In this document: piece by piece, positions 37,095-50,300 of the stretch
How positions within the stretch are numbered: position 1 is the stretch's first letter
How the letters are laid out: each line of letters starts with the position of its first letter
Assembly (NCBI GenBank): GCA_013397455.1
Contig: VYZB01000282.1
Span: 657,948-721,947 of the forward strand
Length of the DNA: 64,000 nucleotides
Direction: 5' to 3'
Source of the DNA: Crotophaga sulcirostris
Taxonomy: Eukaryota > Chordata > Aves > Cuculiformes > Crotophagidae
Notes under the pieces: model-generated
The model's input: the letters and a program-made list of their open reading frames with translations, nothing else
Told to the model about the DNA's origin: nothing
Database searches by the model: none
Position numbers and translations under genes: made by a program

Positions 37095-39280
37095 CCTCCA
37101 TGTGGCTCAGTGTAAATGAATTTGTTAGGAGCTGTTGAAAAGAAACCACAGCCAATGTACTTCTCTGATTTCTAAGGGATAAACAGAAAACATAGTAATT
37201 CAGCATAAATATGTCTCTTTACTTTAAAAACAGGCACTTTGCCTTTCATTCTGTTCTAATCTATGGACATTTGTTTTTTTGGTAACTCTGTAATATGTAG
37301 GAAGGGCCAAGGTTACCTTCAATTATTACGTGGACTTCCTTAAAGTTTTAAACCCCCCCACAAAGTCCGAGCTCCTTTACTTTTATAAAGACAAAGTTTT
37401 TGTTCCAATCCAATGGAATTTTTCCTAAATGAGGAGGACAGGATTGGCAGAACAAACTATAGCTGAACTACTTGTTCTTGGTGAAATTCTTGGTTAACTC
37501 AATAAAATTCTTTTACTTTTTATACCCAGCAGCAAAGCTTTGTTATTCAGTTATTGAGTTATTTTTCTCCTTAATGACCATGTTGAATTAGCATTTTTGT
37601 TTACTATTTTGTGTATTGTCATTATATACAGGGTACCCAGCCAAATGAAGAAGAATAATACACACTGCCATTTGCAAAGCCCTGTAGAGTCATTGAAACT
37701 TTTTATTGAAGCAGTGGTTACCACGCACAATCATTAAAATGATTCAATTTCTCCTGGCCTCCCAAAGCTGCAGCACTTCTAGAAGCCAAGTCAGTTTTGT
37801 GATTTCTATAAACAACGGAGAGCAATTGCTCCAAGGCAGGAATGGGTGCTTCCTGCCTCTGCAGATGGTCCCAGGGTCCCATTCATGCTAGCATGAACTA
37901 ATGGTGAAAGAAATGGAATTTCTCAATTTTACAAGAGCTGCCAGGGGAACAGGAGAAAGCCTTGGAAACCGTGAGAAATGAAGAACAGGGTGAAAGCATG
38001 AAAAACACCACTAGAATGGGAACAACCTTAGCAAAGGGTGTTAACTTGGTCATGTTAGTCCCTAAACTCATGATACTTTGGCTTAAGAAAACATAAAAGC
38101 TCAACACCTCCAATGAAGTCAGCCCTAAGATTGCTTCATATAAGGTAAAGTGTCACAGAACTACCCCAAGTCTTGCTAGTCTACATGCAAGGTCAATGAT
38201 GTAACAGATGAGTGCTTTGGTACTAAAATAAAACAGGTTTGTATCTGGAGATTCACAGTCATCTTGCAATTGTGTCATCTGTTGCAGAGTTTATATCTCT
38301 ACTGTACATCACAGGGAGAAAGTGAATATTCAGCAGTTTTTATATTTTTCCTTTCTTTACATATTTTTATGTATATGAAGTTATTGCAAAGAAAAACATC
38401 TTTGCTTTTATTGCTATTGCTGCATGCCATCCATTAGCAAAAAAGTTTCACTACACAACTGTATATTTCTATTTTAGATGCATTACTGCATCCTGCCTTC
38501 CAAATTACACAATAACCATGCTAAACAGCTTAGCTTTATTTTTCTAAGAATAGGATAATTTGTAAATGTGACAAACAGTAATCATCTTACATTTAAGATG
38601 AGTCAGACATTCTCCTTCAGCTGAACTTTCTGATGACAACCTTTGAAATTGACAGATTAAAAGTGATTCGTAGCTGTCAGAACTGTATAGCTTGCTGAAG
38701 AGAATATGCATAAAAACTTTACAGATGACTGTCTGTGGGTTTACATGGCAGGTTATCTTCCTATATCCACTTCCAGTAAAATTAATAGTGTAATAATCTA
38801 TCTTCTCTGTCAGGTGTAAATGACTTTATCACATCAATAACTAATCTACAATGATGTCCCTCCAATATTTGAGACTGTATATTGATTTCATAGTTTGTGG
38901 AGAGCAGCACACATATAATCCATGTATTATATTGTAGGACGGAATTTCAAATAAACAAAACATTTATAGTCCTAGGAAAAAGAAATAAAAGGGGAAGGTC
39001 TTGGCAGCTATCAAGGTATCCAATAACAAATTCTTTTAAGACTGCAACTTTTACCAATAATGATCCTGTGCTAGTTTTCATCTACGTGAAGTCATGGTGC
39101 AAGTGACAATCTTTATAGCAGTATCAGTTTATTATTTCACACCTTAAAATGTCTCTATACAATGGCAGTCAATGAAAAGGAAATGATGACCAAGAAAAAA
39201 AAAAAGAAATAAAAACAAATTCTACAAAATTTACATTATGACTATAATAATTCAGAATGAAGCTTCTCTGCCATTATTTT

Positions 39281-39346
39281 GTATATATATATTTATATGT
39301 ATTTATATATTTTATATATGTACGTATGTGTATATATATATATGCG
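39281..39346. repeat. TA-rich microsatellite
   Basis: Interrupted TA repeats with TTTATA and TACGTATG units. The frame crossing it is an artefact. Confidence 0.9.
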
Positions 39347-39982
39347 TGTTTATGTTGGGGGACAGTAGGGAAAAAATGCAGTGGTAGTTTGAGCTGTCAG
39401 AGTGCTTCACAAACAGTTCTGTCCCCGCCTTTGATTTGTTTCTAAATGAGCGCGAGTTATATAAATAAAATTCAAATTCAGGAGCCACCCTGAAAGGCAT
39501 ACAGAACGCGTCTGGTTCTAGTTGCTTGAATATTCTTCCAAAACGTATTGAGCACTCATTTAATTTCTGGTGAGACAGAATAACTAAACTATCAGCAAAG
39601 CCCTAGCACAAAATAAATTTAGAAAAGTGATTTTCCCTCTCATTTTATGAGTTCATTCGAGACACAAATTTAATATGAATGTCACCATAAAACAAGCTAA
39701 CTCAACAAAACGACTGCCTCAGGAATCCCAGCATTCATGCTGTACCTTAATAAGCTAACAAAAGCTTGTGATTAGAAACCAGAATCACATCCCACACCGT
39801 GCAGAATTTTCATGCATTTCGAGATCAGTTTGTGTATTTGTAGAGCGTAAATGAAAACATGTTTCCCTAACCCACCCCCTTATCAGTCTGGATCAAATCT
39901 CCATCATGAGAAGCCATGAATCACTGCAGGAAGAGTTTTAATTCTCACAAGACTGATCATTTTATCTGGAGTGGAAAAAACT

Positions 39983-40018
39983 TGCACACATGCACATACG
40001 CATACGCACACACACACA
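39983..40018. repeat. short CA-type simple repeat
   Basis: CACACATGCACATACGCATA followed by CGCACACACACACA. Alternating purine-pyrimidine throughout. Confidence 0.75.
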
Positions 40019-40118
40019 GAGTCTTTACCCACAAACCAAAATGTCTAAAACTAAGAGCTTGCTTATTTTCACCAGTGGCAGTGTAGAGCACTTCAGAAGT
40101 TTCTGTAACACAGAATCA

Positions 40119-40319
40119 CACACAGTATCACCCAGTATCACAAGGTTGGAAAGGACCTCTGAGATCATCAAATACAACCTATAAGCCAACACTAACACCA
40201 ACCCATCATCTAAACCCTGGCACTGAGTGCCTCATCCAGTCTTCCCTTAAACACATCCAGGGTCGGCGTCTCCACCACCTCCCTGGGCAGTGCATTCCAA
40301 TGGCCAATCACCCTTTCAG
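40119..40319 (-). mobile_element. young CR1 3' fragment (TGATACTG-type tail)
   Basis: The plus strand begins with the reverse complement of the octamer tail (CAGTATCACCCAGTATCAC), then AAGGTTGGAAAGGACCTC and the GGCACTGAGTGCCTC block around the ORF2 stop. It ends at CAATCACCCTTTCAG, where it abuts another CR1 without a spacer. Only the last part of ORF2 and the 3' UTR are present. Confidence 0.95.
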
Positions 40320-40925
40320 TCATAGAATCATAGAATGGTTTGGGTTGGAAGGGACCTCAAAGCTCATCCAGTTCCACCCCCTGCCATAGGCAGGGACACC
40401 TCCCACTGGATCAGGGGGCTCCAAGCCCCATCCAACCTGGTCTTGAACACCACCAGGGATGGGGCAGCCACCACTGCTCTGGGAAACCTGGACTAGTGCC
40501 TCACCACCCTCATTGTGATGAATTTCTTCCTAATGTCCAATCTAAATTTTCCTCTTTCCAATCTAAAGCCATTCCCCCTCATCCTGTCACTCCAGGTCCT
40601 TGTAAAAAGCCCCTCCCCAACTTTCCTGGAGCCCCTTTCAGCACTGGAGGCTGCTCTAAGGTCTCTCCACAGCTTTCTCTTCTCCAGCTGAACAACCCCC
40701 ACTCTCTCAGCCTGTCCTCACAGCAGAGGGACTCCAGCCCTGAGATCATCTCTGTGGTCTCCTCTGGACTCGCTCCAACAGTTCCTCATCCTTCCTATGT
40801 TGGGGATTCCAGAACTGGACTCAAGACTCCAGGTGAGGTCTTACAAGAGTGAAGTAGAGCAGCAGAATCACATCCCTCAATCTGCTGGTCCCGTCTCTTC
40901 TGATGCAGCCCAGGATACGTTTTCC
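40320..40925 (-). mobile_element. older CR1 3' half
   Basis: Starts with TCATAGAATCATAGAATGG, the reverse complement of the classical octamer tail. It then runs through CCCCTGCCATAGGCAGGG, the CATCCAACCTGGTCTTGAAC block, TTCTTCCTAATGTCCAATC, CTTCTCCAGCTGAACAACCC and CTCCTCTGGACTCGCTCC to CAGCCCAGGATACG. The ORF2 remnant (minus strand) is broken by frameshifts. The open plus-strand frame at 40340-40852 is its antisense shadow. It abuts the younger copy at 40119-40319. Confidence 0.95.
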
Positions 40926-41408
40926 ACCATCCACCAATTGAACAATTCACATCTTTTCAGTCAAAAGTTAGTTTCTGTCTTGCAAGAAAACATTTTGACC
41001 AGTCCTTTTATTATGCAAAATCTACCTGTATATATATATTTCTCAAGGTTTCCTATAAGCTTCATGATGCAACTTCTAGGAAAAAGCAGAAAAAGACACT
41101 TGGCTCAAAAAATCCATGAAATGTTATTAATGTATTCACATTAAACTATTGAAAATTAAGATGCACATTTCTCATGTAACTCGGGTGGGGTTTCATGAAT
41201 CTTGAAATGAAAAACAGGCCTGGGACAGCAGCTCCTTTGTCACATCTCTACAAAAATCCGACCTACTCCCCTCTCTATCTGGCAAAGGGAATGTTCCACA
41301 AACTGTTCACTGAGTTCCCACTGATGCACCGCAGGATGCCAGTACTTCTTTCACACTGCAGCTAGGAGTGCTGGGAGAAGACTGACAACACTGAAGACAA
41401 AAAATGCC
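40926..41408. other. unique spacer between CR1 elements
   Basis: About 480 bp with no recognised gene or repeat. The part from 41,165 on is richer in GC and may hold an eroded repeat I cannot name. Confidence 0.5.
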
Positions 41409-42026
41409 AAGTCCTGTTCAGTATCTTTATGGACAATCTGGATGAGGGGATTGAGTGCACCCTTAATAAGTTTGCAGATGACACTAAGCTGAGTGGAAGT
41501 GTTGAAGGAAGGGAGGCTCTGCAAAGAAATCTGGACAGGTTGGATCCGTGGGCTGTAACCACCAAGATGAGGTTCAACAAAGCCAAGTACTGAGTCCTGC
41601 ACTTGGGACACAACAAGCCCAGGCAGTGTTACAGACTTGGGAAAGGGTGGCTGGAGAGCTGCCTGGCAGAGAAGGACCTGGGGGTACTCGTTGACAGTGG
41701 CTGGACATGAGCCAGCAGTGGCCCAAGTGGGCAAGAAGGCCAACAGCCTACCCATTTCCCTGCTGGTTTGTTCAATCAGGGAAAATGGCATGGGGTATAG
41801 AACACATCCGTTCTTGGAATGCCTGTAAGAGGTCCACATTGGAATGAGACTGATTTCTTAATTGTTCTCTCATGGAAGCCTCATACTTAGAAATGTCCAA
41901 GGCCAACTTGGATGAGGCTTTCAACAACGTGATCCAGTGGAAGGTGTCCCTGCCCATGGCAGGGGGTTGGAACTGGTTGGGTTTTAAGGTCCTTTCTTAT
42001 CCAAACCATGCTATGATTCTATGATT
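41409..42026 (+). mobile_element. internally deleted CR1 copy with retained catalytic motif
   Basis: Sense CR1 beginning in the reverse transcriptase palm region. The block coding [16 protein letters not shown] is readable, with FADD at 41471-41482. It continues through the GAGGTTCAACAAAGCC block and the CTGGGGGTACTCGTTGAC block. After about 41,790 the expected 500 bp of ORF2 is largely missing, and sequence resumes near the 3' end (AAATGTCCAAGGCCAACTTG, GTGTCCCTGCCCATGGCAGG) with a CTATGATTCTATGATT tail. Stops break the frame, for example TGA at the AAGTACTGAGTCC site. Confidence 0.93.
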
Positions 42027-43130
42027 TGGGATGTATCTCTAATTTACATCATCAAACATCATTACTGAAATGAAGCTGTATTTTCTCTTTGAGTGTTGAA
42101 CATGGATACTGCTGCAGAAAGAAATGGTCAGCATGTCTTCTAGTCTTAACAAAGCAAAAGTTTTAAGCATGGACCATCATCAAGAACAACATTTCTGACA
42201 ACCTGTTCACTGCATACTGTTAGCATTCCTACAATTAAAAAGTTCTACTAAACATTTCCACTAGCTACAGCCCACAAAGATGAAGCTCAGAGCTCATTGT
42301 TTCAAAATCCATTTTACCCTGAATACGTACACTGTTTTTCCAGTGCATGTTATTTTTTGTAAAATAGAGAGAAGAAGCAAGGGATGTCTTAATTGCTCAT
42401 GATGTCGAGCAATTTGCAGATCTTGGATGGTAAAGATTACAGTATGTGACATGAGCTGGCTTGTTGGTTTGTGTGGATCAAATGAAGGCATGAATTGAAC
42501 AATAATTCTGATGCACAGTGTCATGAAGTGGACTGGCGAAAGAACCAATGTTAATGCAACAAGACAGAAACAGAGGAATGCCAGTATGAACTGAGGATTT
42601 TGGTTTCATTAAAAATGATGGCAGAAGAGAAACAGTCACCATCTATGAAAAAGAAGATTCGACTCCATCTTATGAAAGACCAAACAGAAAGCTGAGAAAT
42701 GTGTACTTATCTTTGCAAAGGATTACCTTACCGGTTCTGGCTTCATAAGGTGACCAGTTAGAAAAGTCCTGACTACAGTTAAGGGTTATTTTTACTGAAA
42801 ATATTTTTTCCTTTTATTTCCTCTGTTCAGTCAATGTAAGTAACATCAAATACTTACTACACTATCTTGATCACTTGGGTTTTCTCACAGCTCCTTGAAA
42901 CTGTGGCATATAACCATCCCAGTTTCATATTGAAACACAACGTTTACAGGAATGGGTACATTTCCTCTTAAAAATTTTAAATGTGGTCTATTTTTAAGGA
43001 TGTTTCATGCCTATGTATAAGGACATTACTTTAAAATCACTATTAAAAACTTCCAGATGAGGATCAGTTAATCAGACATCCAGTAGTTTGCATGATAAAA
43101 TACAAAATTATCATCTCAAATAATTTAACA

Positions 43131-43144
43131 CTGCCCTCTAGAGG
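43131..43144 (-). promoter_or_regulatory. CTCF-like motif (weak)
   Basis: CTGCCCTCTAGAGG differs from the core CTCF pattern (TGCCCTCTAGTGG on this strand) at one position. A single motif hit in 64 kb is expected by chance, so this is only a candidate. Confidence 0.2.
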
Positions 43145-44329
43145 TGATATTTCTTTCACTAAGGTTTGTTTCGGAAAACTAAAACTTATTAAACAGGTTA
43201 TTAAAAACATTCATTTAAAATTAACTTATTAAAATTAAATCTTGTCCAAGTTAGATATGCATTCTGTCATAGCTTTAAGTTAAAAAGACACAAACGCCAA
43301 CTAGTTTTTGAAACTTAAAGTGCAAATTAGAGAAATGTTGCCCATCAATTTTGCATAAAATATTTTGATCAATCAACAATCTAAAAAATAGCGTTTGACC
43401 AAATACATTTTATTTCTCCAGCTTTATTTGGAGAACAGTCTGTGAAACTTTATTTCCATTTTGAACATAACAGCCCTGGAACTTTATCTATCCCAACAAA
43501 GGGGAAAAAGAGAACCTGTACCAGAGTAGCCTGAAACTGCAACAAAAAAGGGTGGAGCAGGGAAGAGAGACAAGGAGGAAATCAAATTGTGTGGCATTTT
43601 CTCCGGGAATATTGAATGTTTCTTTCTGAAACATGAAAATAAGGATTTTGCTTTGTCTTGAAAATGTAGTTTGATTTCTGTTCTTCTTTTCGCTAAGGAC
43701 AAAAGAACTGTTATTCAGAAATAAAAGGCAATGACTTTTTTTCTTCAAGACAAGAAGAAGCTAAACATATTTGTATTGAAAATGTTCATTGCTATTGATA
43801 TAAAGACATAAATTACTAAGGAATTATATGCAGTCATTTAAAGAAAAGAAACTGCTAGCTGAAATAAATTGCTGCATAATTATATGAAAAATAAATTACT
43901 TCCACTCATTTCTCCATCTTGCTGTTTGTACTCCATGTTTATTTTCCACAACGAGAGATCCTAAATTTTTATTTTGTCAGGGTTTTCCATAAACTGAAAA
44001 TTAATTGTAGAAACAGTTATTTGAAAGCAAACTTTACAAAGATAAGTTTATTTTTGTGTTATTCCACATAGAGTATCAGTTCCACTCCTGTGAAAATCTG
44101 GAAAAGGTCTGTGCACTTGTATTCTTCTAGCATTAAAATAAACAATATGAAGGGATAGGAAAAAACTGTATATTTGGGGAAAAAAAGTCAAGTTGTTAAA
44201 CTATAATCATATTAATTTCTACACATTAAAATGTTTTAAGTTCCACTGATTCTACTCTTGCTCTAGATATTCATCAAACTGCTATATTTAGTTTAGTTTC
44301 TTTGTGGGCAAAATACCCAGCATGGGCAG

Positions 44330-44350
44330 ATTTAATCTATGCCAAAAGCA
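44330..44350 (+). repeat. copy 2 of a dispersed exact 21-base word
   Basis: Identical to 25212-25232. Flanking sequence diverges at once on the left and after a few bases on the right. Confidence 0.6.
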
Positions 44351-47300
44351 AAGACTATCTAAAATAGTTTTCAGCACAACCACTGATTTCTGAAATGACA
44401 ACATCCGGTAAATTTTACTAGAAAATTTGCCAAACCATTTATCCAATTCAAGGAGAGGTGCTACATTTCTTCTTTAGCTTCCTGCTGCTCACATCCACCT
44501 TTCTCAGAGCTGGAATTAGCCTATGATGAAATTTATTTCCTCCTGTCCCTCTATCACTTTCTTTTACTTATGAGACACAGGCTTTTCAATCATTAGTGTG
44601 AGGACATTTTGAATGATTCTGTTTTTCACCTAATAATGCTACATTTTCTTCTTCCCCACATCTCAGTTGCAGCTCAGCTTCTACAACACAGCTTATAATT
44701 GCAAAGAAGATAAGCACGACGAGAGAGGCTGACTAAAGCTGTGACACCTTAGATTAGTTAAATGTATGAGGTTACCTGGTTGTTAAAAATAAAATTTGTA
44801 TATTGGAACCCATTGTTCTTCTCGTAAGTGCCAGAACAAACAATGCTGATGCATGATAAAAGACTTGCATTCTCTCACACTCTCTCATAACCTTCCCCAG
44901 GCCAAATATCAGAGTGAGCAACATTGTCCAGTAAAGTTTCAAATGAAAAAAAAAAACAAAACAATAACATTGTAGCATCATAAGAGAAGAGTTTGGCTCT
45001 ACAGTATCAAAATGTAGCCTAATAGAAGAAAGAAATCCATAAGAAATTATCTTTGCACTTTAAGTCACATTGGCCAGTACAGCTTTACTAAGTGCTCTAT
45101 ATTAAATATAAAACCAATCCAACTGCCAATTTTTCTTTTGAAAATCAGAACTAATCATTGCTCCAGCCTCGTGATACTCAAATCAGCTGTATAAGAGAGG
45201 GAAAAAGTTTGCTAGACTGGTACTTAAAAGTTAAGTTAAAAAATTGAATAGGTGATCTGTCTGTATCTGCAAGCATCACATGTAGCTGGCCTACCTATAA
45301 TTTTTAATTTAACATAAATTTAACCCAACCTGATCAATCACACCTTCTTGAAGTATTCAAATCCATTCACTAATTTGTATTACCAAATTAATTGATAAGC
45401 ATCTTCAGTGTGTCTAATTTAAATGTCTAATAAAGCCTACTTCTCAGAGGCATAAATAGAAAGGGTTTTTAATGAATCCCACTGTTTTTAAGGGTGCTTG
45501 AGGATGTACACTTCTAAGGGTACATGTGGCCATTTACGGCTGGCAACATCAATATAGATGAGACATACAGAAAAAAATTATTCAGTTCTATGGAATTCTT
45601 CAGAATTTGCTTTTACACACCAAAGTGTATCCTTGTTTTCAGAAGAAAAATTGGTTGTAGGTTCAACATAACATCCCATTTTTGAGATTTCTTCAAGTGA
45701 ACTATTTAAATCCCCTCAAAAGATGGGGCAACAGTGAGACTGAGAAGGAATTACAGATTGCAGTCATAAACCAAAAAGTACGATAGACGTGTTCTGATAG
45801 ACACATTTTTTTTTTAAATTTTGAATTAAATTTATTTGAACTTGAGCATAACAATGGACAGGTTTTAGGTACACTGGGATTAACTTTATAGTCACTAAAT
45901 GTTTCATTAATTGAAAAACAAAAATCTGTAATTCCTTCTTTCTCAACCCAACAACACAACGACAAAATACAGGAAAACAAGCTTTTTGCTGAAAACACAT
46001 AATCATATCAGAATTTCACTATCAGAATAGATATCAAGTAGGTAGTCAATTTCCCAATCAAAGTACATGGTGCCCTTTCTTGTAAGTTTTCAAATCAGCA
46101 GAAATAACCAATGTGTCCTACGAGTCTGTGATAACGTGAACTTGAATTTGCCTATCATCAAGTAAAAAAATTACAGGATTCACCCATTCAAAGTTGACAT
46201 TAAAAATACAACTCTTCTTAATTTTTATGTAGAATTTGTCAAATAGGATGGATCATCAGGTATCTAATGTACTTCTCTGTTTTTGAGTTTGACACTAAAT
46301 GTTTCATTTCCTTCCAAGGGCAACAGGTGAAAGGAACCAGGTACCGTGATGAAATAAATAGACCTCAGTTTTGTTTTAAACTTTTCTCCTCATAACCTAG
46401 ACAATTTTTGTTAACAGTCAAGGGACAAGGTGTCTCTCAAGGTTGTGCTTATGATCGAGAAACCTTTAAATTTAGTGAAAAACAACAAACAAAAGGTGCA
46501 ACTGGAATCTTGCTACATTGTGGAAACTTAACAATTCTCCGTCTGCTAAGTGGGTCCAGACTGACCAGGATTTTGGTATCATAAAAACCCACTAGCAAGG
46601 ATAGGACCTTAAATGTCAGATTTTTTTTCTAGGGGTCTTATGAATACATATGAATGTCTCTAACTCAAAATATATCATTTATTTAAAAAGACAAAGACTG
46701 AACTCCAAATTAAAAAATAAACAAAACCAGTTGAGCAACACATTAAAAAAACCCAAAATACTGTTTGTACGAACTGCAACAAAAGAAAGATTTTTACTTA
46801 CATCACAAAAAAATTGAAATAAAATAAATCTTAAAATTATTGCTATACGTAGCAACTGTTATTATACACATTTTCTCCCTATTTCTTAGGCCAGGACAAG
46901 AAGCAACAATGCTAAAGTAAGAAGATAAATTATTTTCAACCTAGATGAAAAAAACATGAAGCTCTGGAAATCTGTCAAGGAAAGATCCATTCTCATAAAA
47001 ATTCTAGCTCAGTTTTTCTACCAGGAGATCTGACTATAACTCATCATTCCCCATGTTTATTTTATTTGGGTTTGAATGAAGAGATCAATTAAAAGGTTTT
47101 TTTTCTCACTTCTGTTCAATACAAATGGCAATATTAGTGCAATCCTGTTTGTACAAGAAGATGAAGATTCAGTAATTAAAATAAAAAAAAAGGAAAAACC
47201 CCAAATCACCACAAAATACCACTATATAGCCTGTGAAAGAGACTCAATTGGGAATAAACACAAAAGGTAAGAGAATTGCGGATGTATTGAATTGACCTAT

Positions 47301-50300
47301 TGCATTTACAGGTCATCTTTTCAGAACTAGCCTCCAAAACTGCATGTGTTTGCTGTTTATGCACATAATCAGGTACTTGTGCATTCAGATCAGGTTGTCA
47401 AATGCAAGCAGTCTACAGCTGGACAAAAAGTTCACACTATGCTCTGGCTTAGGGATCAATTTGAAAATATGGAGCAGAATAACTCTGGGATAGGTGTGGG
47501 GGTAGAGGAAAACAGCAGAGTGTGACTGTTTATTCACAGGCCCTTATTGTTAGGAAATATTTCTTGAATTGATTTAGCCTCATAACCTCATTAAGATCAG
47601 TGGCAATTATCATCTCTACAGACAAGTAACAGAAGCAAAAAAGGCTGAGAAACTTGGTTATTGCCAGTGTTGGTAGAAGTAGAAGGAATGTAGCTTAATG
47701 CTTCAGAAATTCTGTTCTTGCCTTCTCAGTGCTTCTCTAGCCTATGTAAGAAGGACTGTGCACAGCTCCCGGTCCCACTGCTTTCTAACATCAAGGCTTG
47801 TATCACTTTGAAGGTCTGGCTGTGCCACAACACTTCCTTGCTTTCCCTAGCATAAGGTCTGGGACTTTACTTAATGTTTCAGCATGCTCAGCCTTCCCTT
47901 ACTCCAAGAAAAAACAGGTTTGCTTGCAGGTATCGGGGGACCTGCCCATCATTCTGCATCAACCACTGGAATTCAGCGAGCACAAAGATTGCAAACATCT
48001 ATAAATACACAACTGCATTTACAGCAAGGTGGAAAAGCAGACAGTGTATCATCCTGATGCTGAATTTTCATCAAATTGAGAAAGTTACCATTGCTTGAGA
48101 AAGGAAAACACTTATCTCCTAAGGAGTCAAATCTACGTCTGTCACTTTCTTGATGAGTAATGCTTGATCTTTTCTCCCTTTTCTGTCTTGGAGTCATAAT
48201 GCATTTTGTTCTCTTCAACCTCACCTAAGGCAGTTCTGTGCTTACTGTTGCCTTTCTGTAGATGTCCTAATAAACAGGTATTTTGGAGCACAACATATCC
48301 AAAGTTTTTGCAGAAAACACTTCTAATCTAGAGAGCAATATGAACACTAAAACATGCAAAATACATAGACTAGCCCCTGAAAAAATATTTTGTTTCCAGA
48401 AGGCCTGTTTGGGCCTATGTTTAATTCCAATTTAAAATATGAGGAAGGGAAATTACTAGCAGCAAGTGCTAAGCATGTATAGTCCTTCTCCCAGCAGGTG
48501 TCAACAGTTCTGTAAAGTATGACTCATCCTTCTGGATCTTGGAAATGGGATCCCAGTAAAAATCAACATGAGTGTCATCTTTGCCACTGTAAGCTTTTCC
48601 TAATAGATCAATATAGAGATTTTTCTCCCCTTCAGTGTCTACCTGTCACTGCTCTTCAATCTCTCTTTCAAACGAAAAGTAGAACTGTCTGTTAAGGCTC
48701 CTTTTTAAGAAGCTAAATCACTTGTTATTTTCAAACCATTATGACTGCAAAGTGCTGTTGAAAACTCACTAATGATCCACTTGTAGGTGGACAGCTAATG
48801 TAAAAGTTCATCCTAAGTAGAGGTACCAAAACATTGGGTTTTTCTCATCTCCTCTTAAAAAAGGGTCATTTAACCTGCCCTTCTTGGCTACCATATTATG
48901 CATCTTCTACACTGGTCTCACTACACTTCGTGTTATTAAAAATGACTGCAGTGAGAGCTTTCGGCTAGATATTAGGGAGTTTCATCTGTAAATGCTCAGC
49001 AAGAAGTCTGGAGGGCATTTTGGAAGCAGCTATTGCTGCCTTACACGTGAGAGAAATGAGAGGAAGATGTGGCAAGGAGAGGCAGCACAGAGCCAAAATA
49101 TCTTATGTTCTTTCAGAGAAGTGTCTTAATTTTATTTATTAGCTGTATCTAAAAATTCATGTTGCAAATTCAGGATCTAGAGAAGACATTTATATTAACA
49201 AATGCTTCGTTTATTCCTCAACCAAGCTTTCGTCTTCTAACTACTATGAAAGACGAGCAAAACCAATTTGCTAGACACAATTTGAGATAAAATAGCTGGG
49301 GAATGTTTTCTCAAATTAAATTAGTGACGGTAGTCTTGGAGAGATATAGGTAATGAAAACATTTCATGAGCACGCATGTGACAAAAAGAGCATGTGCTTC
49401 CAGCCAAACTTGCTTTTCATTGCTCTTTTGTCACATCAGATGTTTTCATACAGAAACATAGACTGTCCATGTATTCACCACATCTGGTGTCCCAGTTTGG
49501 GTTTTTAGTGAAAGCACACAGGGATGTGACAAATTTTGATTGATAAGCTAAATTGAGTGACAGCTTCCTTCTAAGTGCCTAGACCTGGTAACGTGCACCA
49601 ACGCGGAGGAAACTGAGACGTAAGTGTCAGCCGAGTGCAGCAGTGGCTCACGCTAATTTTCATCAGGAGATCCAGCCTTCACATCCTGTTCACATAGACT
49701 CTTAGAGCTGAGCTCTGGGTTATTCCAGAAAATTGTCAGAGCCTGACTTTTATTAAAGCTCGCTTTGGCTGACAAAATGCTGACATTTTCAGAGAAAGTG
49801 CCTGTAATGTTATACAGTGTGAAAATGTTAACCACTAGGCAGTGAGTAATCTTTAAAAAATATATACTGTTTGGAAACTAATGTAATCTTCATAATATAA
49901 GTAAAAAAATAGCACTTTAAATATGTAGAGAGAAAAACACATTGCGTAAGATTGCTGGTGCAGGGTCTTGATAGTTAACCCCACCTTTTGCAGAGCTTAA
50001 CCGGTTTAACAAAGCAAAACTGAAACAGCTGGGCACAGTAGCAACATCTGATAAATATATAAATATATACACACATACATAATTTATACATAAAAACATG
50101 AAGCATTTTTATAGGTCTGTCCATTCTAAAATAGGCCTGATTTCATGAAAAAGTTATGTACATTTTTCAAAGTAAAAAACAAGGCCAATTTCTTCTCATA
50201 TTTTCTTAAGTGTTGCTGGAAGATGTTGGCAGCATGTTCTCCCTTTCTGGCAGGGCTGAGGGTGAAGAATGAAGGTTCACTCCTCAAGAGTGTAAAAGAG

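Larger units (their letters stand above)
33451..40118. other. unique AT-rich stretch, no recognisable gene
   Basis: Over 6.6 kb with no recognisable mobile element or host exon. It contains a 14 bp hairpin (37060-37094), a TA-rich microsatellite (39281-39346) and a short CA/CG-alternating tract (39983-40018). The segment 39,410-39,970 is repeat-free and even in composition, which could reflect conserved noncoding sequence but is unproven. Confidence 0.55.

Noticed and set aside
40340..40852. 170-codon plus-strand open frame
   Set aside because: Antisense shadow of the older CR1 at 40320-40925.
41351..41839. 162-codon minus-strand open frame
   Set aside because: Antisense of the CR1 copy at 41409-42026, which is in plus orientation.
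48950..49010. GGCTAGATATTAGGGAG resembling a CR1 block
   Set aside because: Only one short block matches; neighbouring CR1 blocks in the right order are missing.
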